This document shows positions 22,864-34,249 of a stretch of DNA of 64,000 bases, in pieces; the stretch's first letter is position 1, and every line of letters begins with the position of its first letter. Source of the stretch: Acholoe squamosa. Taxonomy: Eukaryota > Annelida > Polychaeta > Phyllodocida > Polynoidae. A model generated the notes under the pieces. The model did not search any database. It was not told the DNA's origin and saw only the letters and a program-made list of their open reading frames with translations. Made by a program: the position numbers and the translations under genes. Location: assembly GCA_949317995.1 (NCBI GenBank), contig OX439041.1, forward strand, positions 16,833,501 through 16,897,500, read 5' to 3'.

Positions 22864-25800
22864 TTACCTAAACCAGTTTGTATCAATTAGTATAATAAAA
22901 CAGTTTGGAAAATCTTTTTGGATTATGTTTTTGAATAATTCTTTCTCCAGAATATTAGTGTATTTTGCACAAAGGTTATTCCAGCAGTTTATCGCTCTAA
23001 ACCTGGCTGATTTACCATATACAGGATGATTGATACGAGTGTAACGGTACCTTGTACCGTCGAAATGTCTGGTTGGTAAATCCCTATTGTCAATGAGATC
23101 AACATTAATTTTTAGATCATAGGCATAGTAAATTAGGTGAAAATACCTTCTTTGTCTGAGACTTTTTACATTGGCCCTATCATGAGTTTGTCTTGTGGTC
23201 ATGCTTGGGTTAGGTCGAAGCCTGACATTAAATACTATTCTCAACGCCTTGTTTTGAAGGAGCTGCAAGTCTTTGTGTTGGTCCTTACAATTATCATCAT
23301 AGATTACATCACAATAATCATAATGAGGAAGAATGGTGCTGGTATAGATATTTAGAGCAGTATTAACATCTGTATATTTTCTTATTCTAGCTAACTGTAT
23401 AACCTTGGAGTTTACCCTAGACAGTACTAATATGCTTATTGAAGGATAGGTTATTATCTAAAATTACTTAAAAGTATTTGAAGGCTTGTACTTCTTCCAG
23501 TTGTACTCCCCTAATATAGAAATTAGGATGTATGGCCGGTGGTGGGCCTATGAACATCCATTGTGTTTTTTTTTCTGATTTATAGTAAGACTGTTCATAA
23601 TACACCAACTTGACAACTTGTTTAAAGCAACTTGTAGCTCTCTCGGATCAGTGGAGGAAATCACAGCATCATCAGCATAAAGAACTATATTATAGTTTCC
23701 TACCTGCTTCACCAGGTCATTTATATAGATAATGAACAAAATAGGACCTGCTGTTGAGCCTTGTGGCACTCCATACGTTATAGGCAAGGTCTTAGAAACT
23801 TCCTGAGTCCTATTTGTCAAGTAGGACTTAAACCAATCACATGTATTGTCACTTAGTCCATAATCAGATAATTTTTGTATTAGTATAGGGTGAGAAACAG
23901 TATCAAATGCCTTTTTATAGTCAATAAAGATAGAGAAGGTAGTCTTCCTATTGTTAAAGTTTTCATAGACCGTATCCAAGTAAGCACTGACAGCAGATAA
24001 TGTAGAGTGATTTTTCCTGAAACCATGTTGGGCACAAGTGATATAATTTTTGCCTTCCATATAATTTTTAAGCCTTGTAATAACTAATTTTTCAAGAATT
24101 TTGCCAGGTAGCGGGAGTTGGCTTATAGGCCTTAGATTGTTTACAGATTTGCAATTGGATTTCTTTGGTATGGGGGTGACAATGGCATGTTTCCACACAT
24201 CAGGAAAACTTGCATCTAATAGGGATTTGTTAAAGATCATCCTAAGTAATAACTGCTTAATGACAGAGGATTTCACATTTGTGATAGCAGATGACTTAGT
24301 GACATCAATTTCAACAATAGCTTTTTTTTATATCACTTCATCAAACAGGGTAAACAGTAGGTCATGCTTTACATGTATTTGTGGTATATTGCTCCTATAT
24401 AATACCTTGAGTAAAACATCCGCAAGTTTTTTACCAATTTTAGTAAAAAATTCATTGATATAATCAGGGATTTCAGCAGGACCATATTTGTGCCCAGTCT
24501 CATCATCAATAAGTTGATTTATACAGTCACCTTTATATTTATGGAGCAACACCTCTCCAGAATTCACGAGGATCAGTTTTATGCTTATCCAACAGCTTGC
24601 TCAGGGTATTCTTTTTATTAACAGCAATAGCAATATCAACTCTCTGGGCAAATGTATCAGCGACAACCCAGTCACCTGGGTTATTGTATAGCTTGGCTTG
24701 TTTATAAGCATTGTCGCGGAGCCTCATTGCACCTATGATCTCATTTGTTAACCATGCTGGCTTATCTACTGACACATATGTTCTCCTCAAGCGGGCTGTG
24801 GCACTTAATGCTTTAAGGAAATTAGCCATATCGATCGAACATAATCCATTAACATCTTGGTGATAATTGTAGTCAACCCAATTGCTATTGCAAAAGTCAT
24901 GGTGAAAGACATTAATATCAAAATTTCTGTACACCCTAATAGTTTTTAATTCCTTAGGAAATTTGTTTCTTTCACGTTTTAAGATTAGAAACACCGGCTT
25001 GTGATCACTTAAGCGAATATTAAAGATCGTATCCCAACTAAAATTCTCTCATTTTTCAGTTGTGCCATATTTGTATGAGTTATACCATCCTATAAATCCT
25101 CCTTGAGTTTTAAAACATTCTGCAATATATTTCAACATGAAATAGGCTCATTATCACACATAAGTTTTACTGTAGGTCGACACTAAAACCACCGGATAAC
25201 ATAGCACATGTTTTGGTACTTCATGGATGAGTAATCACCTCTGTAGTCTACAATCCTAATGGCCCATTAGTGGCACCTTGTGGCTAAGGTATGCACTGCA
25301 TTCCCTTAGCACATGAACAAGTTTTGTTTGAAACAAGGGTTTACATAATATTGCTTGTATTCCAAATTGTTATTGCAAATGATATGAGACAGAATGCAAC
25401 ACTTCACAAGTACCAACAAACAACACAGGACACCCATTAAGGCAGGTACTAAAGCAGGTGGTATAATTGTAGAGGCCAGCTGGTGGAGCCCCCCTTCTGT
25501 TATAGTCCTTACCTGCCCTGGACTAGTGAGAAACCTGATTTACATTTCCCGCCATAGATAGGAGGTATTGTACATCTGGGTACCTCTCATATACAGAAAT
25601 AGAGAGCATTCACATCAAAATGCTATACATCATTTGTTTCAGGAGTAGGTAATAGTGGACACAGTGTGTTTAATTAATGACTTTCCACCTGGTCATTTTA
25701 GTTGAAATTGCATCTTTAACTGTACCATGGTGACTTATATAATCACAGTTTGTATACATATGGTCAATAAGGGTTTTAGATAAACCTTTTATTCTTGTTG

Positions 25801-26350
25801 GGATCGTAATATACTGCTTAAGACCATTGACATTAGTTATTCTCTTAATACGTTTTTGATCTATGTCAGACAGTGTAAGTAAATCAATATTAAAATCTCC
25901 CATAATTACAATCTTTCGAGTGGGTACAGTTTTATCAAGTAGATTAATCAAGTAGTCAATAACATGTTGATTTCCTACCTCAGGGGGCTTGTAGACTAGA
26001 ATCACCTTATATATAGCTTTATGGATCTCAAGGTCAATAGTCAAAACTTCGTAAATTGGAGTTATTGCTAACTCAAGTGGACATTCAGTTATGATAATAT
26101 CCTCTTTGACATAGAAAAGTAATCTGCCACAGTCTTTATCAACATAAGGGCGTCGATCCAGCCTTACAATATTATAGCCAGGGTATGATATCATTGATGT
26201 ATCATAATGTTTGTCAAACCATGTCTCACAGACACCCATTACATCGGCATATGGAAGAATGTATGAGATTTAAATGGTTTTCCCATATAGACTGCATATG
26301 TTACAACCAATAAACTTCAACCCTTTATGTTGACCTAAATCATTTACCTC
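22864..26350 (-). mobile_element. LINE 1: decayed CR1/Jockey-group non-LTR retrotransposon ORF2
   Basis: Reading on the minus strand, an AP endonuclease starts near 26330 (GLKFIGCNICSLYGK), with a stop soon after, then GVCETWFDKHYD and GDFNIDLL in 26239-25670. The SDHKPVFL endonuclease end is displaced to about 25000, after an apparent insertion. The linker is 24994-24328. The reverse transcriptase (24276-23548) has LRPISQLP, FIDYKKAFDTVSH, GVPQGSTAGPILF and the catalytic LYADDAVI. A frameshift in an A run near 23567 and further stops lead to the C-terminal part (23268-22864, starting LLQNKALRIVF). The element copies itself by target-primed reverse transcription when intact; this copy is dead. 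Assignment to the CR1/Jockey group is from general motif style, not a search. Confidence 0.85.
25034..25702. mobile_element. Putative insertion splitting the LINE 1 endonuclease
   Basis: The endonuclease reading stops at GTVKDAI near 25703, and its SDH motif resumes at about 25033. The intervening 670 bp shows no LINE sequence and is bounded by CAACTAAAAT at 25034-25043 and its inverse at 25693-25702. No target-site duplication or transposase is evident. Confidence 0.4.
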
Positions 26351-26906
26351 GAAGCACTCACTTATCAGGGCAATTTATGCCATTCTGGCAGATAAGACCA
26401 TATCTGTATCTTGTAAGTGAACAATGGTAATGATGAAAAATGAAAACACATAGGGGGGGGGAGGGGGGAGAAATAAATCGTTTGCATGGTGTGCTGCTTA
26501 TAACTATAGGTATGGAACCACAAAGTTGTGATATAGTCGGTGTGTGTGTGTGAGACTGCACACAAGTGTTCCCTAAAGAAAACTGGAAAACAAGTAGCAT
26601 TAAGGTCTTGTTATGTAGTGCACTGGTTATAGTGATAAAGAAAATATAAGTGGTGATACATAGAGAGCCAGTGATATTCACTGTTATATGGCAATTTCAG
26701 TTGCCACAGTTAAACCTAAGGAACATATATTCACATTTACATAGTTATCATTTGCCAAACGTAAGCAATGAACAGTAATCATTGTGCAATAATCTCTAGT
26801 GATCTATTGATCAAATGATCTTAGATACTATAGATGACCTTATATAGATAAACTGACATAGATTAGATGATGATACCTGCAGGTATGACTGGAAACAAAA
26901 TAATCA
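26351..26906. other. Spacer with simple repeats
   Basis: Contains a G-rich run (26452-26468) and a short (GT)n at about 26538-26551. No coding sequence recognised. If LINE 1 is a two-ORF element this would be the inter-ORF region. Confidence 0.4.
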
Positions 26907-27616
26907 TTAGTACTGGAAATGATTTGTAGCAATGTACAGCTTGTCGATCGCTTTTGTGAGTTCATTGGCATAGTAGAGGTTGCCATCATGATCTAAATGG
27001 CATCCATCATTCAACGAATCATAGTTGTGGATTGTCCTTCCTTGTCCAACCCCTTTATGAAAAAGGGTAGCTGTCCAAGGAGTGGGCACATCATTACTAC
27101 AGTTGTAATGTGTGATCTCTCTGTTAACATCCAAAATGACTTGATTCAATATCTTCTGATGTGGGTGCTCATATAGTAAATCATTGTAGTGGAACAAGTC
27201 AACTCCTATAATTGGGCAGAACATGATATGTGCGTCAGTAACAACTCTGAATTTTGATGTGCAATTTATCATGGCCTGAATGTAGTCAGATATAATATCT
27301 TCAGGGCTGGCTCTGAGCTCGACAAGACCAGTTTCATAATATTTCATGGTTATGTTGCACAGGCCTGCAGCCATGACAATCAGTCTTGGGTTATACTTGT
27401 GGAGCTCCCTGATCCCTAGGTTGGTCATTCTACCGATATCTGCTCCACGCCGATAATCAAAGAAATAAGTAATCCCTCATGATTGTTCATATAATCTGGG
27501 AGGAACTCCCCCCTAGAGTCGTGCAGTGTGTAAACTGACATCGCTGCTGCCTGGAGACTGCCAATAAAAACAAATAGGCCAGGAGTTATCAGCTGTCTTG
27601 TAACATGATGTGGCAC
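26907..27616 (-). pseudogene. SGNH/GDSL-hydrolase-like ORF, frameshifted; possible LINE ORF1
   Basis: Two overlapping frames (27616-27425 and 27428-26907) join with a one-base shift near 27440. Visible SGNH-like blocks are LHDSRGEF (nucleophile Ser region, block I), IVMAAGLCNIT (block III position) and NDGCHLDHDGN, matching the Asp-x-x-His of block V. Some CR1-type LINEs are known to carry an esterase of this fold in ORF1, and the position just upstream of the LINE 1 endonuclease fits that. A host gene fragment is the alternative. Catalytic roles are inferred from motifs only. Confidence 0.5.
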
Positions 27617-28163
27617 ATTATGTGGTACGCAATGTGTTATTTACCCAGGTAAGTATTTTTGTGGCACTATAGTTCAATTCCCATGCACACCCAGGGCATT
27701 GACATGGTTAAAAAAACAGTGACATTGCTCAATAGTAATCTTATAGTATCTAACATATGTGTATACACATTAGTCAATAGTTGAGGAAAAAACACTAATA
27801 ATTCCAATGCAGTATCATTTTTTTTTGAACAACTTTGAACTTTATTGGTCATAGACATATGAGTCAACGAGCAGACTATACATTAGTTAATTGTACACAG
27901 ATATTCGTATATGAAGACCAATAAGTTCCTGGGTCGAGGCGTATCAAGAGATATTATTATGCCTCTCCCCATGGTATGTAACTTTACATATGTAGATTCC
28001 TAGAAAAGTTTGACATTGAGTTTTGGTACATGGCGGTATATATAATTGTATTTAAACAATAGATGCGTGTATTTAAAGAAAAAATTGTTATTTCTAATCA
28101 CAGTCACAATGTTGCATCAAATATAATTGATCATTATTAAGGGAATTATTACATTTTTCTTAA

Positions 28164-31131
28164 TTATGGGATAGTATCCATTAAATTCTTTTTCATCAGG
28201 TTTTTGAAGGTGCGTACCTCTTTTATATTTCTAGTATTTGTAGGTAGGGTATTCCAGAATTGTGCACATTTTACTTCTGGACCTTTTTCATAAGCTTTAC
28301 AATTAATATTACTATAGAAAAGTACAGGTGCATCATGTAGACGAGTCTGTCTATTTGCAGCTCTGACATTAATACCTAGTCTCAATATTTTATGAGCAAA
28401 CATCTTATAATGGTATTTGCTTCTATAAATAAGTTTAGGAAGATTTGCTATATGATGAACCCTATCTGTTGAAGTTAAAATGTTCAAGCCAAGGCATGTT
28501 TTAATACATTTGTTCTGGAGTCGTTGAAGTTCTTCGAGTAGGGTTCCATTGGCAGTATCATAAAAGATATCAGCATAATCAATAATTGGTAATACATAGG
28601 TTTTATACACCTGTAGGAGCACTGCATGTGATAGCATATGTCGTATTTTGTACAATAAGAATGATTTGTAGCGAACATTTTTCATTAATGTCTTCACATG
28701 TAAATTAAAATTCATTTCCTGGTCTATCAGTACTCCTAAATATTTATACGAGTTGACATTCAGCAGCATCTTTCCATTTATTTCTATGTTAGGTTTACGT
28801 AGATTTTTGAGAGTTTGAGCTGAAGAAAAGGTCATAATTTTAGTTTTGCTCTCGTTGATGGTTAATTTGTTTTTGTTAGCCCAGGTTATAAATTTGTTTA
28901 AAGCATGCTGAAGAGTTGTCTCTAATATATCAATACTAGGTCCGGATACATATAATACACTGTCGTCAGCATATAACATAGTTTTGTGTATATCATCCCT
29001 TTGTATGCAGTCATTTATATATAGTAAGAAGAATAATGGACCCAAAATTGATCCTTGGGGTACTCCACAGGTCAAGGGTAATTCTGCTGACTTAATATTA
29101 TTAGCCATGGTACATTGTTTTCTATTTGTTAAATAATTTCTAATTAATTCCAAGTTTTTTCTCCTTATACCATAACGTTCTAATTTTTGTAGTAATATCA
29201 AATAATTAACCGAGTCAAAGGCCTTTTTAATATCAATAAATGCAGCTCAAGTTATGTATCCTATGTTTCGACTTCTTAATACGTCATTTACAAAGAAACT
29301 TATAGAGTCCGTAGTAGATTTGTCTTTCTGGTACCCTCCCTGGCGTTCAGTTAATATTAAGTTAGCAGTTAGATGCTGGGAGATAGCATTATGTATTAAC
29401 CTTTCAAAGATTTTTACTGGTACAGGAAGCACGCTGATTGGACGATAGTTAGATACATTTGTGTTGTCTCCACCCTTGGGTAGGGGGGTGACTACAGCAA
29501 TTTTCCAACTGTTTGGAATTTTACTAGTTTCTATACATAATTTGATTATTTTTTCAAATTTTTCAATCATACACAGAGCTGCCTCCTTAAATATATATGT
29601 AGGTATATAATTGAGGCAAGAAGATTTTGATGTATCGATATCCTTCAAACACTTTATAATTTCATCTCTAGATACTTCAAAGTCAGGCATATCGGTTATA
29701 CATGTAGTACCATCAAATGACCATGGGTCAGTGTGTTTACTAGCTAGATTCGGTCCAATATTAACAAAAAATTCATTAATAAATGAGGCAGTGTCAGATA
29801 TCTCTACTGGGTCGTTATTTTCATTTATCAAATTTATTATACTATTGTTCGACTGCTTTGATGGAATAACTTTCTTTATGCTGCGCCAAAATGCTTTGGT
29901 TTCCTTGATGTTATCATCACATTCTTTTTTAAAGAAATTTTGCATTGCAGTCTCTTTCTAACTTGTTAACTTGATTTCTAATGGTTCTAGCTCTATGCCA
30001 GTCGAGTACAGACCCAGACTTTCTAGCAGTTTTTAGCATTTCATTTTTATCATTAATCCGTTCTAATAAATAATTTGTCATCCAAGGCAAGCTTTTGTCT
30101 TTAATTTTAAATTCTCTGATGGGGCACATGTCTTCTAAAGCATCGTATAGATTTTTTTCAAAAATATTCCAACAGGCTTCAGAGGTTTGTGAGTTTTCAA
30201 AGTCAGTCCAGTCTAAGTTCTTAATTTTATCCAGGAAAGCAATACTGTTATAATTTTTGTAGGACCTTCCAGTGAAGTATCTATGACCAGCTTTAATTGT
30301 GGCATTTTTTCGTATAATATAGATAGGGAGATGGTCACTTAAATGAATATTTAGTGGACCATATGATAAGACATTGTTACAGTTTGTGAAAATTAAATCT
30401 ATGCACGTATTATAGCCTGCAGTAGTTGTGACACAATTTATAAGTTGAGTAAGGTGGAAATTTTCCATCATTTCATATAGCATGGTCTTGTCGTTATCTT
30501 CTGTAAGTATATCGACATTAAAATCACCTATACAAATAATATCGAAGTCATCAAAATTTTCTATCTGAAGCAAGGTTGCAAGCATTGTATCACAGAAAGC
30601 AGTTAGATTACCATTCGGTGGTCTATATACATTGCAAACTAAGGTTTTATTTGCCATGCCCTTCTGTATAAGAAGCCATTGAGTCTCTATATTTGGGTTA
30701 CCTCTGTTTAAGTGTTTGTATGCAGTGGCAGAACATGTTACAGTATCAAGTACATGCGCAATCAGGCCTCCTCCTCTAAATTCACTTATTCTATCATGTC
30801 TATACATGTTATACCTGGATAATCTATACATTCCATCCTCATCAGTATCGTTTAGGAAAGTTTCAGAGAATAATAATACATCAATGTTTTTGTTATCTAA
30901 CTCGTCTTTCAGACCAGCAGGCTTATTTCTTATAGATCTAGCATTTAGATGAACAACAGAAAAACCTGATTTAAAATTGGGGGTATTATACAGGTTTATA
31001 TTAGGTATTGTAGTTTGACTTGTGCATAATAATTTTTTTACTGTATCAGTTGATACCATGGATATAAATGCGACAGATATGCTGGGATTATAGAAAAAAG
31101 AAAATGATAATAAAACGAAAAAGAAACCCAA
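28164..31131 (-). pseudogene. LINE 2 ORF2: AP endonuclease and reverse transcriptase
   Basis: Endonuclease in 31131-30240: HLNARSIRNK (Asn), FSETFLND (Glu), NVYRPPNGN, CIGDFNVDIL (Asp/Asn) and LSDHLPIY (Asp/His), so the catalytic set is complete. A one-base frameshift lies at about 29940 (KFL/NFFKKE). Reverse transcriptase follows: VTPLPKGGD, NYRPISVLPV, an in-frame TGA at 29244-29246, FIDIKKAFDSVNY, GVPQGSILGPLFFLLYIND and LYADDSVLY. The C-terminal region ends at 28164. CR1/Jockey-group style. It nicks target DNA and primes cDNA synthesis in working copies. The two lesions are the only breaks I see. Confidence 0.9.
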
Positions 31132-31367
31132 CGGGGCATACAGCTCTAGTGGCCGCCCTGGGGTGGAAAATATGACTTCTAGATTATGGTAGGAGCACTC
31201 CAGTTAATTTGGACGTTCTTCTGTTTTACATGTTTTTGTAGAAATAAGTATTATTTGGTAGCTATTTGTTACTAAACATAAACAGATTAATATACTTTAT
31301 AAATACTCATGAATTTTACAAAATATACGTTGGTGTAGTTTCTATCAGTCCTTATATATAGAAAAGT

Positions 31368-32804
31368 TTATAGCTGTGGTTGAGCGGGTAGCGGGTCGAC
31401 ATTAGGAAGCTGGTCAGCGACATGCCCTGTGTCTCGTGCAGGAGTTGTGGGTTGGGTGTTTGTCAAGGAGTGTCTAATCCTCATCAGTAGTTTACCCTGT
31501 ATGTTTTCTCCTTTCAGATTGTTAATACGACATAAGTTTGCTTGACCTAGGTGATATCCTGATCCATACACTGGATGAAAGTTTCCTTCATATAGGTTAA
31601 GATTTCCAGTTGAAATCAGGTATTCCTTGAGCTCAGGTGTAGTGAATTTAATCGTATTGAGTCTATGCATGATTTTTTCAGCTTCCTTGCCCCATTGGGG
31701 GGTTTGCTGTAGAGACTTGGTCTCTGATATCATGTCGTATGGACTAGATAATTCCATGATACGAGCAGCTTTTTCTGGGCTATCACATAGGATGGCTTTG
31801 TGGTACTGAAACCCTTGCTCAACGCTGGAGAAAGTATTGTCCCCATCTTTTATTTCTACCGGGTAGAGGTTTGACAGTTTATGATAGCTGGAGCGGTACA
31901 TAATTCCATCCGGTGTTTTAGCTTCATTTGCTTTTTCCAATGTCATTTGGTACGGTAGATTATTCAGATTCTTGTGACCATAGGTCTTCCCCTCAATTAT
32001 GACTGAGTGTTGTCTTAGCTTGACATCAATTTTGTTTGCGCGACATAAGAAGAACACTGACCTCAGGTCTATGAAGTTTCTAGTTTCCTGCTCATTTAGT
32101 TCATCGCCTACTGAGACATAGTCCCACGTTCTATTGTGTTTCAGGTGTTTCAGACCTTTCATGAGCTCGGATTTGCATTGGAAATTTAGAAAAGTTAATC
32201 TGATGGGACGATGTTTACCTTCTTCGACGCCATGTTGGTTTTTTCTCCGTAGTTTCGGACCATCTCGTCTAACAGAGGCTATCAGCTCTTGGTTCCATTC
32301 CAGTTTCGTATCACTGAAAAGCTGTCCCATTTTCTCGTATAGGTTTTCTCCTTCTGTCTCCTCCACTCCTTAGATGATAACTACCTTCTGAGCTTCTAGT
32401 TTGTCCATTTTCTCAAACTTGTTTTGGTTCGTTCGAATAATACGAGTGGAGGCCGCCGCGGTTGCTGTCAGGCTTGACAGTGTGTCTTTGACTCCATTGA
32501 CTACCGCTGAGTTTTCGGCTAATTTGATGTTGACTTCTTCTAAAGTATTGTTTACCTTAGTGTTTGAAGAGGTGCATTCTTTTATGCTAGTCTGAATGTT
32601 CATCAGAGTTTGTAGAGTCGTTGAAGCTAGGGTTTCTTGTGCAGTCATTCGCTTTCCCAATGAATTGACAGCGTGTATAATCTCCCCAAGGGTGGCTTCT
32701 TGACTCAGCAATGGCGGGTCACCTAGCACTAGGCCCGGTGGTACGGGTGTTGAATCTTTTTTTTGCCTTCCTTTACCTCTATTGGAGTCAGTTTGGGCTG
32801 CCAT
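31368..32804 (-). pseudogene. LINE 2 ORF1: coiled coil, RRM-like domain, C-terminal NADAR domain
   Basis: Starts MAAQTDSNRGKGRQKKD. Residues about 35-135 are heptad-rich (coiled-coil trimerisation region of ORF1 proteins). KVVII then meets an in-frame TAA at 32367-32369, and the same frame continues GVEETEGENLYEKMGQLF and RPIRLTFLNF, typical of the ORF1 RRM that binds RNA. From about 31917 (MYRSSYHKLSNLYP) the protein is a NADAR domain: LSNLYP, SVEQGFQYHKA (conserved Glu), W, a KF pair, LISTGNLNLYEG, YGSGY and LLMRIRHSL, followed by a Pro/Thr tail. NADAR proteins are N-glycosidases; bacterial members remove ADP-ribose from guanine in nucleic acid. In ORF1 it may act on the element RNA or cDNA; that is inference. 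Confidence 0.85.
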
Positions 32805-33137
32805 GGTTAGAACACGTAGTCAATGTATTTAGACGACCGAAAAACATACACAAAGCAACGTAGTAGTTCGACAGTGGTGATAAACTCATAAAGTTGTGGA
32901 GCGCTCCAAATCTAGCGTCTTAGCATGTTGCCGCCATGACCCTCATGAATATAGTAAATCACGTTTTCACAGTGATTTAATAATTTACCTAATGAAGGGC
33001 AGTCAGTAGGTCAATATGGTTTCTAGTGGTAATACCAACTACGCTTGGCACATCAACTGATCACATTTAATTGGGTATTCAACCCTGTGGTGCTCCTGGG
33101 TCGGGGAATGGCAATGCAGGCTGTGGTGGTGCTGGAT

Positions 33138-34249
33138 TCAGATTTGGGTCGGGCCCTGGTTGTGGTTGTTGTTGTGGTTGAGGGACTGGGATTGGTGCTG
33201 GTGTTGACCTAGAGGTGGTAGGTAGCGCCTCATTAGTTCAGCACGCTCTTTTTCAAGTACCGCCCCCCCTCTATTTTGACCCTTAAATGATCTGTCAGTA
33301 ATCATCTTGCTCATAATAGCACATTGGCTCCCCCATACAGGGTCCGGCGTACTTTCGACTAATTGCTTGTTGGCCCTTTGGTCACATAGTAGGATTGCTC
33401 TAAGGCCCTTGTTTTGTTCAAACTTGCATAAGTTATACCTGTACAGTAGGTCCTCTGCTGTGTTTTGCCAATCAGGGATTGTAATCGATTTCACCTTGCA
33501 CTTGACCTCAAAAGGGTCCGCACAAGAGAGCACTTGTTGTAGCTTAGCTGTAGCCCCTACCATTCTACACTTTTCTGCACACAGCGCTTGCTCTACTGAG
33601 CAATAAATTATACCATCCATTTCCAGTCGACAACTGAACATGTTTGAATATGGGCTCTGTGGGCAATGTTATGCAACAAAGTCATTCCCCACTCTTGTAC
33701 GTGCATTTTCGAGTCTGAGATCCTGAGGGAGGTCAGAAAGGGTACTGTGGTGGTAGAATCTACATTGATATACAAGCCCACGACCCTTAGGCGTAATTTG
33801 TTTGCCAGCGATCGATGCTAGTTTACCAATTGTCCTAATGTCTAATTTCTGTGCCTTTATAGTGGGATTTGTATCCTCTGAGATGAAAATGTTCTGTGTA
33901 TCGAGCAGCTTTTGAAGCCTGCTTTTGGACGCCATGATTTTGTCCCTAACTTCCGCTCTTACAAAGGTCACAGTGATGGGCCTATTGGCCATGTTATAGG
34001 GCCGGTTCTGTATGCAAGATCAATGCTAGTATATGTTAGGTTTGGATGAACCTTAACTAGTATATCGAAAGCTATGTCGTGGCAGTTCTCGTGTTTTGAG
34101 TAGTCTACACCTTCTATAACTACATGTTTCCTCCTTGTATTATGATCCAGGGTTATAATAGCCTCTTTATTACTTGCAATGTCACTGCACACTGTACCAG
34201 TCACTGTCACTAACCCTGGGTGCCACACAGAAAAGAACAAAAATACCAC
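33138..34249 (-). pseudogene. Second LINE ORF1 remnant: RRM-like domain plus diverged NADAR domain
   Basis: Reading down from 34249: KHVVIEGVDYS and a following helix region resemble an ORF1 RRM; a one-base frameshift near 34000 leads to ANRPITVTFVRAEVRDKI, the strongest ORF1 motif. An in-frame TAA at 33669-33671 precedes a second NADAR domain: SPYSNMFSCRLEMDG, SVEQALCAEKC (conserved Glu), W, LCKFEQNKGLRAILL, LVESTPDPVWGSQC. The tail is Gln/His/Asn-rich. It is clearly diverged from the LINE 2 ORF1, so it represents another LINE family or an old relative. LINE 2 lies just downstream. Splice-like sequence near 34250 (a GGGTAAG) was noticed, so a cellular gene is not fully excluded. Confidence 0.75.

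Larger units (their letters stand above)
27818..32940 (-). mobile_element. LINE 2: nearly full-length two-ORF non-LTR retrotransposon with NADAR-bearing ORF1
   Basis: On the minus strand: 5' UTR (about 32940-32805), ORF1 (32804-31368), a 236-bp spacer, ORF2 (31131-28164), then a 3' UTR ending in an AATAAA signal (27846-27841) and a poly-A run of nine (27826-27818). ORF1 has one stop and ORF2 one frameshift and one stop, so the copy is recent but dead. The 5' end is uncertain: it is set only by loss of recognisable sequence. No convincing target-site duplication was seen. It sits between another NADAR-ORF1 remnant (33138-34249) and the SGNH ORF, so it may be nested in an older element. Confidence 0.8.

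Noticed and set aside
33307-33606. Plus-strand ORFs across the LINE block (also 29611-29961, 24101-24463)
   Set aside because: Antisense shadows of minus-strand retrotransposon ORFs with clear protein motifs.
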